The notes: a model not told the origin generated them from the sequence alone. A stretch of 64,000 nt of DNA from Neptunomonas japonica JAMM 1380 (GCF_016592555.1 NZ_AP014546.1:3482501-3546500), one strand, 5' to 3'; shown: positions 8,259 to 21,087, numbered from the stretch's first letter. Numbers and translations are program-made.

Positions 8259-8284
8259 AAATTACGTAACAAGTTACGTAATTT
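8259..8284. promoter_or_regulatory. 26-bp perfect palindrome, candidate MarR operator
   Basis: AAATTACGTAAC (8259-8270) and GTTACGTAATTT (8273-8284) are perfect 12-bp inverted repeats with a 2-bp centre. Each arm contains the self-complementary octamer TTACGTAA, with centres 12 bp apart. It lies 41 bp before the ATG of the MarR-GNAT gene, which makes it a strong candidate for an autoregulatory operator also controlling azlCD. Confidence 0.65.
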
Positions 8285-8325
8285 ATATCGAAACATAACC
8301 CGATAGCATCAGAGCCCAACCAATT

Positions 8326-9300
8326 ATGCCTGCACCCTCTACCGACTTAATGAAAACCTTTGGCAGCTTGTCTTTGGGGAGCCGTTTAAAAAGGCTATCG
8401 GATCGGCTGATTCAGGATGTTGTCGAGATTTATCAAACACAGGGCATTCAGCTTAACCCCACTTTTTTCCCATTGTTTAATTTACTGCATCAACAGGGTG
8501 CGCAAGCAGTCACCGAGGCGGCGGAGCAGTTAGGCGTTAGCCATCCCGCTATCAGTAAAATTGCGCGTAACATGCTTAACGAGGGTTGGATCAGTAAAAC
8601 ACCCGACCCAAAAGATGAGCGGCGCCAGCTATTAACACTAACACCACAAAGTGATGCGCTAGTTGAAGAGATAGCGCCTATTTGGCATGAGATAAAACAC
8701 TACTTAGATCAAGTCATAGCAGAGCAGCAGCATCCATTATTAGCAGCATTGGATGATTTCGAACAACGTATACAGCAGCAAGGGTTTGTTCAACCTGTGC
8801 TGGCGAATTTACAACATCGCATCAGCGAATCCGACATAGAGATTATCGGTTGGGACGCATCGTTAAGAGAGCACTTTTGTCAGCTTAACCTTCAATGGCT
8901 GCAAGAGTTTTTCAATGGAGAACTCACTGATCATGATGAACGCGCCTTATTTACTCCCGAAAGCTACTATCTAGCAAAAGGTGGTTACATCTGGTTTGCC
9001 CGTTGTAACCAGGAAATTGTTGGCTGTGTTGCTTTAGCAAACCAAGGTAACGGCCTATTTGAAATATCTAAAATGGGCGTGGGCCCAACTATGCAAGGCT
9101 TCGGTATAGGCCGAAAACTACTGCTCACCGCCTTAAACAAGGCGCGTGAAATTCAAGCTCATGGAGTTTACCTAGAGAGTTCAACAAAGCTTAGCCGCGC
9201 AATTCGCCTCTATCGTAATCTTGGTTTTCGTGAAGTGTCGCATCCAAATGGGCAGTCGATATACCCACGCTCCGATATCTACATGACGTTAACCCTATGA
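8326..9300 (+). CDS. MarR-type regulator fused to a GNAT acetyltransferase
   Basis: A 324-residue two-domain protein. Residues about 10-150 are a MarR winged helix-turn-helix (AAEQLGVSHPAISKIARNML, then the wing DPKDERRQLLTLT). Residues about 165-322 are a GNAT N-acetyltransferase domain with the acetyl-CoA loop in MQGFGIGRKLLLTAL. This architecture is known in other bacteria; the substrate is not evident. The ribosome site is weak. The azlCD transporter genes follow after 16 bp, so all three probably form one operon, controlled by the palindrome at 8259-8284. The fusion may sense or acetylate an amino acid or analogue exported by AzlCD. Confidence 0.85.
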   Translation: MPAPSTDLMKTFGSLSLGSRLKRLSDRLIQDVVEIYQTQGIQLNPTFFPLFNLLHQQGAQAVTEAAEQLGVSHPAISKIARNMLNEGWISKTPDPKDERRQLLTLTPQSDALVEEIAPIWHEIKHYLDQVIAEQQHPLLAALDDFEQRIQQQGFVQPVLANLQHRISESDIEIIGWDASLREHFCQLNLQWLQEFFNGELTDHDERALFTPESYYLAKGGYIWFARCNQEIVGCVALANQGNGLFEISKMGVGPTMQGFGIGRKLLLTALNKAREIQAHGVYLESSTKLSRAIRLYRNLGFREVSHPNGQSIYPRSDIYMTLTL

Positions 9301-9316
9301 TGAATGGCAAACAATC

Positions 9317-10090
9317 ATGACGAACACAACACCCTCAGATTCAACGCTTCCTTCATCAAGAGAGCAGCGCCGCCATGAGTTTATGGGCGGTGCAAAAGCG
9401 ACCTTTCCTTTAATTGTGGGAGCCATCCCCTTCGGGATTATTTTTGGAACACTGGCAGAGCCTAGCGGGCTTTCGATCATTGGTGCGCTTGCTATGTCGA
9501 TTATTGTGTTTGCAGGCGCCAGCCAGTTCATCGTATTGGGGTTGCTTGCCGCAGGCGCAGCGCTACCGATTATTATTGCGACAACCTTCGTCGTTAACTT
9601 GCGTCACATTCTATACGCCGCCAATCTCGTACCCAAAGTCCGTCACCTACCGCAACGTTGGCGCATATTAATGGCGTTTGGGCTCACCGATGAAACCTTT
9701 GCAGCGGTGAGTAACCGCTATCTACAACAAGAGGATATCCGTGATGCTCATTGGTTCTACCTAGGCTCTTTTTGCGCCATGTACGGTAATTGGGTGCTAT
9801 GTACGGCGATAGGTGTCGCATTAGGAGAACTCTTCCCCGACATGACCCAATGGGGATTAGATTTTGCCATGTCGGTGACCTTTATTGGCATGGTTGTTCC
9901 TTACCTTAAGAGTAAACCCATGTGGGCTTGCGTTATTGTTGCCGCCGCCATGGCCATCGCAACAGCAACAATGCCGCACAAGCTAGGGCTATTAGTTGCC
10001 GCGATAGCAGGTATTGCTGTGGGTTTATCTTTTCACATGATGCTGCAACGACAGTATACGCAAACTAACGAAAACAAGGAGCCATCATGA
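9317..10090 (+). CDS. azlC: AzlC-family branched-chain amino-acid exporter subunit
   Basis: A 257-residue membrane protein with the AzlC opening (GGAKATFPLIVGAIPFGIIF) and the conserved VNLRHILYAANL region. AzlC acts with the small protein AzlD, encoded just downstream with a 4-bp overlap, to export branched-chain amino acids or toxic analogues across the inner membrane. Length and the pairing are normal. It follows the MarR-GNAT fusion by 16 bp and is likely repressed by it. Confidence 0.92.
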   Translation: MTNTTPSDSTLPSSREQRRHEFMGGAKATFPLIVGAIPFGIIFGTLAEPSGLSIIGALAMSIIVFAGASQFIVLGLLAAGAALPIIIATTFVVNLRHILYAANLVPKVRHLPQRWRILMAFGLTDETFAAVSNRYLQQEDIRDAHWFYLGSFCAMYGNWVLCTAIGVALGELFPDMTQWGLDFAMSVTFIGMVVPYLKSKPMWACVIVAAAMAIATATMPHKLGLLVAAIAGIAVGLSFHMMLQRQYTQTNENKEPS

Positions 10091-10407
10091 ATGAAGCTCT
10101 ATTAATTCTAGGTATGTTTATTGTTACGTTTGGCGTGCGCTATGTTCTGTTTGCGATTGCGGGACGCGTACACTTTCCTGCGTGGCTCAGCACAGGCCTT
10201 GGGTTTGTACCACCTGCCGTATTAACAGCCATCATCGTACCTGCCGTGTTAATTCCACAAGGGCAGTTGTGGATAAGCCCTAGTAACCCTTGGTTATTAG
10301 CGTCATTGATCGCTGTCATCACCGCATTTATCCGTAAAGACTTGTTAACCACCATTGTTGTTGGGATGCTTGCTTTTAGCTTATTTCGTTTCGGTTTTGG
10401 GCTTTAA
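10087..10407 (+). CDS. azlD: AzlD-family exporter subunit
   Basis: A 106-residue protein with about four membrane segments and the family features ILGMFIVTFGVRYVLFAI and FVPPAVLTAIIVPAVL. It is the small partner of AzlC and overlaps the azlC stop codon (ATGA), indicating translational coupling and a stoichiometric complex. No clear terminator follows, but the next gene (ald) begins 221 bp further on behind its own leader. Confidence 0.9.
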   Translation: MNEALLILGMFIVTFGVRYVLFAIAGRVHFPAWLSTGLGFVPPAVLTAIIVPAVLIPQGQLWISPSNPWLLASLIAVITAFIRKDLLTTIVVGMLAFSLFRFGFGL

Positions 10408-10628
10408 GAGCAGAACACCCCCCAAAACATCGACAATAAATACCGCCATATTTGTGCAACGCCACAGTATTTACAACCACAAACAAAACATAAAGCAGTG
10501 ATTATTATCAAAAAATAGACAAAAAACGTAAAAATATCTCCATGATCAAATGCTAGTCTGAATAAAGATTGATCAACAATAATAAAGCGACTGCTTCCGG
10601 TCACTATTCAGATAATTGGAGATTCGAC

Positions 10629-11744
10629 ATGCTTATCGGCGTCCCTAAAGAGATCAAAAACCATGAATACCGCATTGGCATGACGCCAGCGGGAGTTCGC
10701 GAATTAGTAGCAGCAGGACATCAAGTCATTGTACAACGTGATGGCGGAACCGCTATTGGCTTAACCAATGAGCGTTATGAAGCCGCGGGTGCAACTCTCA
10801 TCGATACGGCTGAAGAGATCTTCGCGACAGCAGAGATGATCGTCAAAGTGAAAGAGCCACAGCCTAACGAATGTAAAATGCTGCGCTCTGGCCAAATCTT
10901 GTTTACCTACCTACACCTTGCACCAGACCCGGAGCAAACAAAGTTACTGGTTGATTCCGACGCTGTTGCCATTGCTTATGAAACAGTGACTGACAACAAT
11001 GGTGGTTTACCTCTGCTGGCGCCAATGAGCGAAGTAGCTGGACGCATGGCAATCCAAGCAGGTGCTCATTCATTAGAAAAAGCACAAGGCGGATTAGGCA
11101 CCTTACTGGGCGGTGTTCCTGGTGTTGCTCCAGCTAAAGTTGTTGTCATTGGTGGCGGTGTAGTTGGTATTAATGCTGCACGCATGGCGATGGGCTTAGG
11201 TGCAGACGTTACTATTTTGGATCGCTCGCTACCTCGCCTTAAACAGTTGGACGAAGTATATGGGCCGCAGCTAAAAACACTTTACTCAAATGTTGAGTCT
11301 ATCGAAGAAGAGGTCGTTGCTGCTGATTTGGTCGTCGGCGCAGTACTTATACCCGGCGCTGCTGCACCAAAACTTGTCACACGTGAGCATTTGAAAAAAA
11401 TGAAAACAGGTGCTGTGGTAGTCGATGTTGCCATTGACCAAGGCGGTTGCTTTGAAACATCTCACGCAACAACTCACCAAGAGCCAACCTACACGGTAGA
11501 AGATGTTGTGCACTATTGTGTTGCTAACATGCCAGGCGGTGTTGCTCGTACCTCTACTTTTGCCTTAACAAACGCCACACTGCCGTTTGTTCAAGCACTC
11601 GCTAACAAAGGCTATAAGCAAGCATTAAAAGATGATGCACATTTGCTCAATGGCTTAAACGTACACCGCGGTAATATCACCTATAAAGCCGTGGCTGATG
11701 TGTTAGGTTATGCATACCAAGCACCTGCGGATGCCGTTAGCTAA
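10629..11744 (+). CDS. ald: Alanine dehydrogenase
   Basis: A 371-residue NAD-dependent enzyme that interconverts L-alanine and pyruvate plus ammonia. The family opening [20 protein letters not shown] is intact. Catalytic Lys75 (in KVKEP) and His96 (in YLHLAPD) fall at the positions known from the Mycobacterium enzyme, and the dinucleotide-binding loop [13 protein letters not shown] lies near residue 175. The reading frame extends 20 codons further upstream, but ATG at 10629 is chosen because TGGAG lies seven bases before it and the family starts there. A strong terminator follows. The 221-bp leader suggests separate regulation. Confidence 0.96.
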   Translation: MLIGVPKEIKNHEYRIGMTPAGVRELVAAGHQVIVQRDGGTAIGLTNERYEAAGATLIDTAEEIFATAEMIVKVKEPQPNECKMLRSGQILFTYLHLAPDPEQTKLLVDSDAVAIAYETVTDNNGGLPLLAPMSEVAGRMAIQAGAHSLEKAQGGLGTLLGGVPGVAPAKVVVIGGGVVGINAARMAMGLGADVTILDRSLPRLKQLDEVYGPQLKTLYSNVESIEEEVVAADLVVGAVLIPGAAAPKLVTREHLKKMKTGAVVVDVAIDQGGCFETSHATTHQEPTYTVEDVVHYCVANMPGGVARTSTFALTNATLPFVQALANKGYKQALKDDAHLLNGLNVHRGNITYKAVADVLGYAYQAPADAVS

Positions 11745-11780
11745 ATAACGATTATCACAGGTCTGTTATTAGTCACTATC

Positions 11781-11816
11781 AAAAAAGGGCAACGGGTTAT
11801 ACCCGTTGCCCTTTTT
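11781..11816. terminator. Bidirectional terminator between ald and fadA
   Basis: A long stem (arms AAAAGGGCAACGGG and CCCGTTGCCCTTTT) has flanking A and T runs on both sides. It lies between the convergent ald and fadA genes and can stop both. Confidence 0.93.
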
Positions 11817-11837
11817 ATTATCACGAACAAAGATGTA

Positions 11838-15175
<3,338 letters not shown>

Positions 15176-15651
15176 GGGATGACTCCATACGTCAGGTTAT
15201 ATACTGTTATTTTGTGACTTATGTCGCTTAGTAAGTTTAGTCTAGCTATTAGTGACTTTGTTACAATGACAGTTTCAATCAGCATCACTGACTTTACACT
15301 TCATATTGCTTACAAGTACCGTCACACCAATGGATTACCCTCTTATAAAAGTAACAAATTAATTCAAAACATTGCTATTAACCCAACTATAAAGCGCATT
15401 CGGCTTCTGTCTGGATAATTAAGTTATCCCAGAATACTGTGGATAACTCACTTTATAAGCATGGGGTAATCAATTATTCCCCTGATACACGCCCTCTAAA
15501 ACAAGAATGTACAAAAATTGATCAGCATCAATCGCTTGAAATCTTTGTGAGAAAACCCAGCGCTTCAACTGTCGTTTTTCAACGACGTCACCTATATTTA
15601 GCCCACTTCTACATTTAGCTAACTTCTGGACAATACTTTAGGGATATCTAC
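15176..15651. other. Gene-free spacer between fadB and a chemoreceptor gene
   Basis: This 476-bp divergent spacer shows no convincing gene: the one short open frame in it has no ribosome site and no recognisable product. It must carry promoters for fadBA and for the receptor gene at 15652. The only structured element I find is the cluster of three DnaA-box-like sequences at 15410-15446. Confidence 0.6.
15410..15446. promoter_or_regulatory. Cluster of three evenly spaced DnaA-box-like sites
   Basis: The sites are TTATCCAGA on the minus strand (15410-15418), TTATCCCAG on the plus strand (15424-15432) and the exact consensus TTATCCACA on the minus strand (15438-15446). Centres are 14 bp apart each time and orientations alternate. 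One consensus box is expected by chance every 130 kb or so, but three in 37 bp at regular spacing is less likely to be accidental. Confidence 0.45.
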
Positions 15652-17262
15652 ATGCATCTAACACTTAAACACCGATTTTTTGTGTTAATCATCTGCACCA
15701 TTATTGCTTGTGCATCAATGTTTTTTGTACAAAGTTGGATGTCATCCTCTAGTGACGCTAGCTGGAATAAACTTCAGCAGCAGGCACAGGCAAGACAAAC
15801 ACTGCTTTTACAAATCAGACAACAGGTTGGCTACGGTGCCTTGATTCATAATTTCAAAAACTATGTATTACGCGGCACCCCCAAATACTATTCTCGCGTT
15901 GTCAGCAACTACGACGCGATTAGCGCACTCATTAACCAATACAGATCAGTGCCAGTGCTCAACAGCATAGAAACAAGCGCATTGAATGATATAGCAATGA
16001 CGCTCAAGCAATACCGCCAAGCTGCTGATCAAGTACAAGGGTTATTTGCTAGAAATACGACCATCAAAGAGGTCGATAACACAGTAAAAATATCAGACTC
16101 TCCTGCGATCAAAGGTTTTACAACCCTTGAAGAGCAATACCAGCTGATTATCAGCAAAACAACCAACGAGTTTGAAGCAGTACAAGAAAACAGTACGCTT
16201 TATATGCTTATCGTTATCCTGTTGGCGCTATGCGGCGGATTAATACTTGTGTTCTGGCTTAACCGCTTTATTGTTGAGCGCCTCTCTGAGCTGCACCAGG
16301 CTATTCACGGGCTTGCAACCGGTGAGACAAACCTCAATAAGCGTCTGGACGTAAAAGGGAATGACGAGTTTGCAAAACTAGCAGCAGAGCTCAACACCTT
16401 CATGAGCCATATGGTGACATTAATAGAAGATATTCGCGGTGTATCCAACGACTTAGAAGATGGCCTTAGCCATATTAACCACAATGCGCAAGGCAACGCC
16501 GCCAGAACAGACCAGCAGAAAAATGAAACAGAGTTATTAGCAACGGCCGTAGAAGAGCTTGCCAATACCGCCCATGTTGTTGCCGATAATACCTCTGATG
16601 CAGTCACTGCTGTAGAGCATGCTCAAACTGAATTCACTAATGGTGTCCAAGCACTTTCAAGCTCAGCCAGCAGCATGCAAAAACTTGCCAGTGAAGTTGA
16701 ACAAGGCTCAAACGTCATAACCAAGCTAAAAAGCCAATCAGATCGTATTGGTGAAATTATTAGCGTGATTGGTGATATAGCAGAACAAACTAACCTGCTC
16801 GCATTGAATGCAGCCATTGAAGCAGCACGTGCGGGTGACCAAGGACGCGGCTTTGCCGTTGTAGCTGATGAAGTGCGCACATTAGCAGGCAGAACTCAGC
16901 AAAGCACGATAGAAATACGCAAGATGATAGAGGAACTGCAAACAGGTTCAGAAGAAGCCGTGAGCGTTATGTCATCCAGTAAAGAGCGCAGTAATGAATC
17001 GGTCAGCTTAATATCTGAAGCTGAAAATGCACTCAAAGTAATTGCTGACGAGATGGAAACTATTTCCAGATTGAATTTGCAGATTGCAGAAGCTTCGACC
17101 CAGCAGTCAGCAGTGACAAGCGAAACGAGTGAAAATATTCAACGTATCTTTAATCTTTCAGAAGATACATCGTCTGCGGTTAAAGAAAACCAACATGCAA
17201 TTAGTTCTCTCGAAAACAAGAGTGAAGTGCTCAACGGACTGGTATCTCGCTTTAATCTTTAA
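15652..17262 (+). CDS. Methyl-accepting chemotaxis protein
   Basis: A 536-residue transmembrane chemoreceptor. A membrane helix at about 8-28 is followed by a periplasmic sensing region of about 150 residues, a second helix at about 184-205, and a HAMP segment. The long coiled-coil signalling domain has the highly conserved hairpin tip [20 protein letters not shown] and [15 protein letters not shown]. The tip contacts CheA and CheW. The ligand is unknown, and no C-terminal CheR-docking pentapeptide is seen. It sits between fadBA and etfBA, so a fatty-acid-related attractant is an attractive but untested idea. Confidence 0.93.
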   Translation: MHLTLKHRFFVLIICTIIACASMFFVQSWMSSSSDASWNKLQQQAQARQTLLLQIRQQVGYGALIHNFKNYVLRGTPKYYSRVVSNYDAISALINQYRSVPVLNSIETSALNDIAMTLKQYRQAADQVQGLFARNTTIKEVDNTVKISDSPAIKGFTTLEEQYQLIISKTTNEFEAVQENSTLYMLIVILLALCGGLILVFWLNRFIVERLSELHQAIHGLATGETNLNKRLDVKGNDEFAKLAAELNTFMSHMVTLIEDIRGVSNDLEDGLSHINHNAQGNAARTDQQKNETELLATAVEELANTAHVVADNTSDAVTAVEHAQTEFTNGVQALSSSASSMQKLASEVEQGSNVITKLKSQSDRIGEIISVIGDIAEQTNLLALNAAIEAARAGDQGRGFAVVADEVRTLAGRTQQSTIEIRKMIEELQTGSEEAVSVMSSSKERSNESVSLISEAENALKVIADEMETISRLNLQIAEASTQQSAVTSETSENIQRIFNLSEDTSSAVKENQHAISSLENKSEVLNGLVSRFNL

Positions 17263-17280
17263 TACAGATGCTCAGACAAA

Positions 17281-17307
17281 AAAAGGGCTGCAAACGCAGC
17301 CCTTTTT
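17281..17307. terminator. Bidirectional terminator between the receptor gene and etfA
   Basis: The stem AAAGGGCTGC with GCAGCCCTTT, a 4-base loop (AAAC) and flanking A and T runs lies between two convergent genes. Confidence 0.92.
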
Positions 17308-17333
17308 CACATTCTATTGCCGCTTGTTGTCAC

Positions 17334-18263
17334 TTACAAGGCAGCTTCCAATTCAGGAACTACATCAAACAGATCAGCAACTAAGCCATAATCAGCCACC
17401 TGGAAAATAGGCGCTTCTTCATCTTTATTGATCGCAACAATGATTTTTGAGTCTTTCATACCGGCCAAATGCTGAATCGCACCAGAAATACCAACCGCAA
17501 TATAAAGGTCTGGGGCCACCATTTTACCGGTTTGACCAACCTGCATATCGTTAGGTACAAAGCCAGCATCAACAGCGGCACGTGATGCACCAACAGCCGC
17601 ACCTAGCTTATCTGCAAGCGTGTATAGCAGTTCAAAGTTTTCGCCATTACCCATACCACGACCACCTGATACAACGATCGAAGCAGATGTTAGTTCAGGG
17701 CGATCAGATTTAGCCAGCTCAGCACTTACGTAACGTGAGTTATCTGATGAAATCACTTCACCGATAGCATCAATGGTTGCGCTACCACCGTCAGCAGCAA
17801 CAGGATCAAATGCTGTACCACGCACAGTAGCTACTTTGACAGCATCTGCAGACTTAACGGTAGCAATAGCATTACCCGCATAAATTGGACGTTGGAAAGT
17901 ATCAGCACTCACAACAGCCGAAATATCAGATAACTGATTTACATCTAACAATGCAGCTACACGGGGTAAAATATTTTTACCATCTGATGTAGAAGATGCA
18001 AAGATATGTGTATAGCCTTCAGCGATAGACACCATCAATTTACTGGTGTTCTCTGCTAGGTGGTTCTCATAAGCAGCATTGTCTGCAACACGTACACTGC
18101 GTACACCTGCGACTTTAGACGCTTGCTCAGCGACAGCCTGACAACCACTTCCAGTTACCAGAATATCAATGTCTCCACCCACTTTAACAGCAGCTGCAAC
18201 TGTGTTTAACGTTGCCGGTTTCAGCTCCTGGTTATCATGTTCTGCAAGAACTAGAATACTCAT
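17334..18263 (-). CDS. etfA: Electron transfer flavoprotein alpha subunit
   Basis: A 309-residue ETF alpha subunit. With EtfB it carries FAD and AMP and takes electrons from acyl-CoA dehydrogenases for delivery to ETF-quinone oxidoreductase. The C-terminal FAD-binding region is intact ([37 protein letters not shown]), as is the [14 protein letters not shown] motif. It overlaps etfB by 4 bp. Its place between the fad genes fits supply of the electron acceptor for the dehydrogenase at 23996-25789. Confidence 0.97.
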   Translation of the reverse strand: MSILVLAEHDNQELKPATLNTVAAAVKVGGDIDILVTGSGCQAVAEQASKVAGVRSVRVADNAAYENHLAENTSKLMVSIAEGYTHIFASSTSDGKNILPRVAALLDVNQLSDISAVVSADTFQRPIYAGNAIATVKSADAVKVATVRGTAFDPVAADGGSATIDAIGEVISSDNSRYVSAELAKSDRPELTSASIVVSGGRGMGNGENFELLYTLADKLGAAVGASRAAVDAGFVPNDMQVGQTGKMVAPDLYIAVGISGAIQHLAGMKDSKIIVAINKDEEAPIFQVADYGLVADLFDVVPELEAAL

Positions 18264-19012
18264 GACAATACCTTCGCTTCATTTTTCAGTTTATCGACCA
18301 GCTCAGCAACAGAGCCCACTATAATGCCTGCTTTGCGTTCAGCAGGTGGCTCAACCGAAACCAATGTAATATTGCTACCAACGGCAACACCCAAGTCAGC
18401 AGGGGTTTTAACATCCAGTGGCTTTTTCTTGGCTTTCATGATGTTTGGCAATGAAGCATAACGCGGTTCATTCAAACGTAGGTCAGTGGTAACAATGGCT
18501 GGCAAGTCCAGCTCAAGCGTCTGCAAACCGCCATCGATTTCACGCTTCACACTTACCTTATCGCCATCAACAACGACTTCAGAAGCAAAGGTTGCCTGTG
18601 GGCGATCCAGTAAGGCTGCTAGCATCTGTCCCGTTTGGTTGTTATCTGAGTCAATTGCTTGTTTGCCAAGAATAACCAATCCAGGTTGCTCTTCTTCAAC
18701 AATTTTAGCCATCAACTTAGCAACACTTAAAGAATCTGGAGCTGTGTCAGTTTCTACGTGGATACCACGATCAGCACCAAGTGCTAACGCTGTACGAATC
18801 TGTTCTTGGCACTGTTTAGCACCAATAGAGATGACAACAACTTCAGTGGCAACACCTTTTTCTTTTAGGCGAACTGCTTCTTCAACCGCAATTTCACAGA
18901 ACGGGTTCATAGCCATTTTTACGTTAGCTAGATCCACATCCGTTTTATCCGCTTTAACACGTACTTTGACGTTATAATCAATGACGCGCTTTACAGCGAC
19001 AAGTATCTTCAT
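18260..19012 (-). CDS. etfB: Electron transfer flavoprotein beta subunit
   Basis: A 250-residue ETF beta subunit with the N-terminal [20 protein letters not shown], the AMP-binding region [17 protein letters not shown], and the [20 protein letters not shown] loop that docks to acyl-CoA dehydrogenases. GAGG precedes the ATG. The 274-bp upstream spacer holds an inverted repeat at 19042-19058 and a site at 19201-19216 resembling the operator of LiuR-type MerR regulators, so regulated expression with fatty-acid or branched-chain amino-acid breakdown is likely. Confidence 0.97.
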   Translation of the reverse strand: MKILVAVKRVIDYNVKVRVKADKTDVDLANVKMAMNPFCEIAVEEAVRLKEKGVATEVVVISIGAKQCQEQIRTALALGADRGIHVETDTAPDSLSVAKLMAKIVEEEQPGLVILGKQAIDSDNNQTGQMLAALLDRPQATFASEVVVDGDKVSVKREIDGGLQTLELDLPAIVTTDLRLNEPRYASLPNIMKAKKKPLDVKTPADLGVAVGSNITLVSVEPPAERKAGIIVGSVAELVDKLKNEAKVLS

Positions 19013-19041
19013 ACAAGCCTCGCTTTTGTTGTTCTTTTGAT

Positions 19042-19058
19042 GGTCTGAACGCCAGACC
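19042..19058. promoter_or_regulatory. Inverted repeat just upstream of etfB
   Basis: GGTCTG and CAGACC form a perfect 6-bp inverted repeat around AACGC, 30 bp before the etfB start. It may be an operator or a small leader hairpin. There is no T run, so it is not a terminator. Confidence 0.4.
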
Positions 19059-19200
19059 TTACGTATTAATTATTAATTCTAAACCGCCAAGCCACAATAA
19101 CAAAAAATACCTGTTTTACTGACGACTAGAACTATTCTCGCAAAACACCCCATAAATACAAGGGAAACCACCTAGTCTTTTAGCAGTTATTTATATTACC

Positions 19201-19216
19201 TTAACGTAAACGTAAA
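19201..19216. promoter_or_regulatory. LiuR-like (MerR-family) operator candidate
   Basis: TTAACGTAAACGTAAA differs at one position from TTTACGTAAACGTAAA, the form I recall for LiuR, the MerR-type regulator of branched-chain amino-acid and fatty-acid catabolism in gammaproteobacteria. It lies 188 bp upstream of etfB in the etfBA promoter region. No liuR gene is in the window, so a regulator elsewhere is assumed. Confidence 0.45.
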
Positions 19217-19286
19217 GCAAGGTCATATAACGCCCCCTGACAATACCTTTAGCGATAAAGATAAATCAGACGCTTTTCCCCGTCGA

Positions 19287-20051
19287 TTAATTGAAGTTTG
19301 GCTGACGCTTTTCAATAAAGGCACTGAAGGCTTCTTTAGCTTCAGCTGAAGCCAATCGCTCTTTAAACTGCTCAACCTCATCCACTAATACTGTTTGCAG
19401 CGTTGCTTGTTGATGGCTTTTCATCATATTTTTACTGAGCTTAACTGCCTGAGGTGCCATGTCTGCCAATTGAGCCGCAGCGGCTTTGGCTTCACTCAAA
19501 GGGCTATCTACCGCACCATTAACCAACCCAAGCTCAGCAGCACGAACACCGCTAACACGGCTTCCTAATACTAATAGTTCAAATGCAAGCCTGTGCCCCA
19601 GCTGCTGTGGCAATAATAAGCTTGTACCTCCTTCTGGCACTAAACCTAAACGGGCAAACGGTAACTGAAAGCGCGCATCTTTAGTACAATAAACCAGATC
19701 GCAATGTAAAAGCATAGAGGTGCCAATACCGACAGCATCTCCCGCCACGGCGGCAATCACAGGTTTACTAAAGGTCGATATCGTCTGCAAAAATTTAAGG
19801 GGTAATGCCGCTTTATTTGAGCCAACCGCAGCAGCCATAAAATCTAGAATATCATTACCCGAGGTAAAGCAATCATTGCTACCTGATATCAACACACATC
19901 GAATAGAATCTTCATCAGTAGCAAACAGCAAGCCATCTATCAATGCCTGATACATATCTAATGTCAGTGCATTTTTCTTATCAGGACGATTAATCTGTAA
20001 AACCAGTACAGCTCCATCTTGCTGTTGCAGCACATGCTCAACCTTACTCAT
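19287..20051 (-). CDS. Crotonase-family enoyl-CoA isomerase/hydratase
   Basis: A 254-residue crotonase-fold protein. The oxyanion-hole regions are present (CFTSGNDILDF, GDAVGIGTSMLLHCDL). Neither classical hydratase glutamate is present. Instead it has LPFARLGLVPEGGTS, the single-glutamate arrangement of delta3-delta2-enoyl-CoA isomerases of the Eci type. A role in moving double bases of unsaturated fatty acids into register for FadB is therefore more likely than hydration. A strong AAGGAGG precedes the ATG. It is the last gene of the fadD-DUF2889-monooxygenase-crotonase run on the minus strand. Confidence 0.85.
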   Translation of the reverse strand: MSKVEHVLQQQDGAVLVLQINRPDKKNALTLDMYQALIDGLLFATDEDSIRCVLISGSNDCFTSGNDILDFMAAAVGSNKAALPLKFLQTISTFSKPVIAAVAGDAVGIGTSMLLHCDLVYCTKDARFQLPFARLGLVPEGGTSLLLPQQLGHRLAFELLVLGSRVSGVRAAELGLVNGAVDSPLSEAKAAAAQLADMAPQAVKLSKNMMKSHQQATLQTVLVDEVEQFKERLASAEAKEAFSAFIEKRQPNFN

Positions 20052-20064
20052 ACTTAAACCCTCC

Positions 20065-21087
20065 TTATATTTTCAATGCGTATTCACGGCTTCGCTGAGC
20101 GTAATCCACGGTCGCATCGATATATTCATCATGCAGCGTTACCAATAATTCTGCTACGCTAGGCACACTGTTAACCGAGCCGACTCCCTGCCCGGCTGAC
20201 CAGATACTTTTCCAAGCAGTAGCACCCTCTTTAGGTGCTGTTAGTTCTTCACCAAGGTTCAGCTCTTTGCTGCCTGAACCACTTACTGCACCATCAGTTT
20301 CCTGCGGTTTTCCAGTCTCTGGATTTAACCCAGCTGCTTGTAAACTTGGTTTTAAAAAATTAGCGGGGATGCCAGATATTTCGGGCGTATAAACGATATC
20401 TTTGGCATTACTATCAACAATCATCTGCTTATACTCTGTCACCGCTAAGCTCTCTTGCGTGTTGATAAAACGCGTACCCATATAAGCTAAGTCTGCCCCG
20501 AGCGTTTGTGCCGTAGCAATATCTCTACCTGTTGATAAGCAACCTGACAAGATAACGCTGCCTTGAAAGAAGGTACGAATTTCATTCACGAAAGCAAAAG
20601 GACTCAGTACACCGGCATGTCCACCGGCACCCGCACAAACAGCGATCAAGCCATCGACACCTGCCTGAGCCGCTTTTTCTGCATGGCGAATTGTCGCCAC
20701 ATCATGAAATACCAAACCACCATAAGAATGGACTGTCTCAACAACATCAGGAACAGCACCCAAAGATGTGATAATCAGTGGCACTTGGTGCCGCTTACAA
20801 ATCTCTAGATCAGCCTGTAAGCGCGGGTTACTTTTATGCACGATTAAATTGACGCCAAATGGCGCCGCTTGTTTACCGGTTTCTGCTGTATATGCCTCTA
20901 GTGCTGTTATTATTTCGATCAGCCAAGATTCAAACTCCTCACTGGTGCGTCGATTTAAAGCAGGAAAAGTACCGACAACACCCGCTTTGCATGCCTCTAT
21001 TACGAGATCAGGTCCTGATACCAAAAACATCGGCGCACAAATCAGAGGCAAGGATAAACGTCCTTGCAACAAAGTAGGAAGGCTCAT
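20065..21087 (-). CDS. Nitronate monooxygenase-family FMN enzyme
   Basis: A 340-residue TIM-barrel flavoprotein of the 2-nitropropane dioxygenase/nitronate monooxygenase family. Evidence includes the N-terminal LPLICAPMFLVSGPDLV, the glycine-rich FMN-phosphate region CAGAGGHAGVLSPFAF, and GADLAYMGTRFINTQES. Members detoxify nitronates, but many homologues in fatty-acid operons have unknown or reductase-like roles. Here it lies 13 bp upstream of the crotonase gene and 18 bp downstream of DUF2889, so a role in lipid metabolism is as plausible as nitronate oxidation. Confidence 0.82.
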   Translation of the reverse strand: MSLPTLLQGRLSLPLICAPMFLVSGPDLVIEACKAGVVGTFPALNRRTSEEFESWLIEIITALEAYTAETGKQAAPFGVNLIVHKSNPRLQADLEICKRHQVPLIITSLGAVPDVVETVHSYGGLVFHDVATIRHAEKAAQAGVDGLIAVCAGAGGHAGVLSPFAFVNEIRTFFQGSVILSGCLSTGRDIATAQTLGADLAYMGTRFINTQESLAVTEYKQMIVDSNAKDIVYTPEISGIPANFLKPSLQAAGLNPETGKPQETDGAVSGSGSKELNLGEELTAPKEGATAWKSIWSAGQGVGSVNSVPSVAELLVTLHDEYIDATVDYAQRSREYALKI

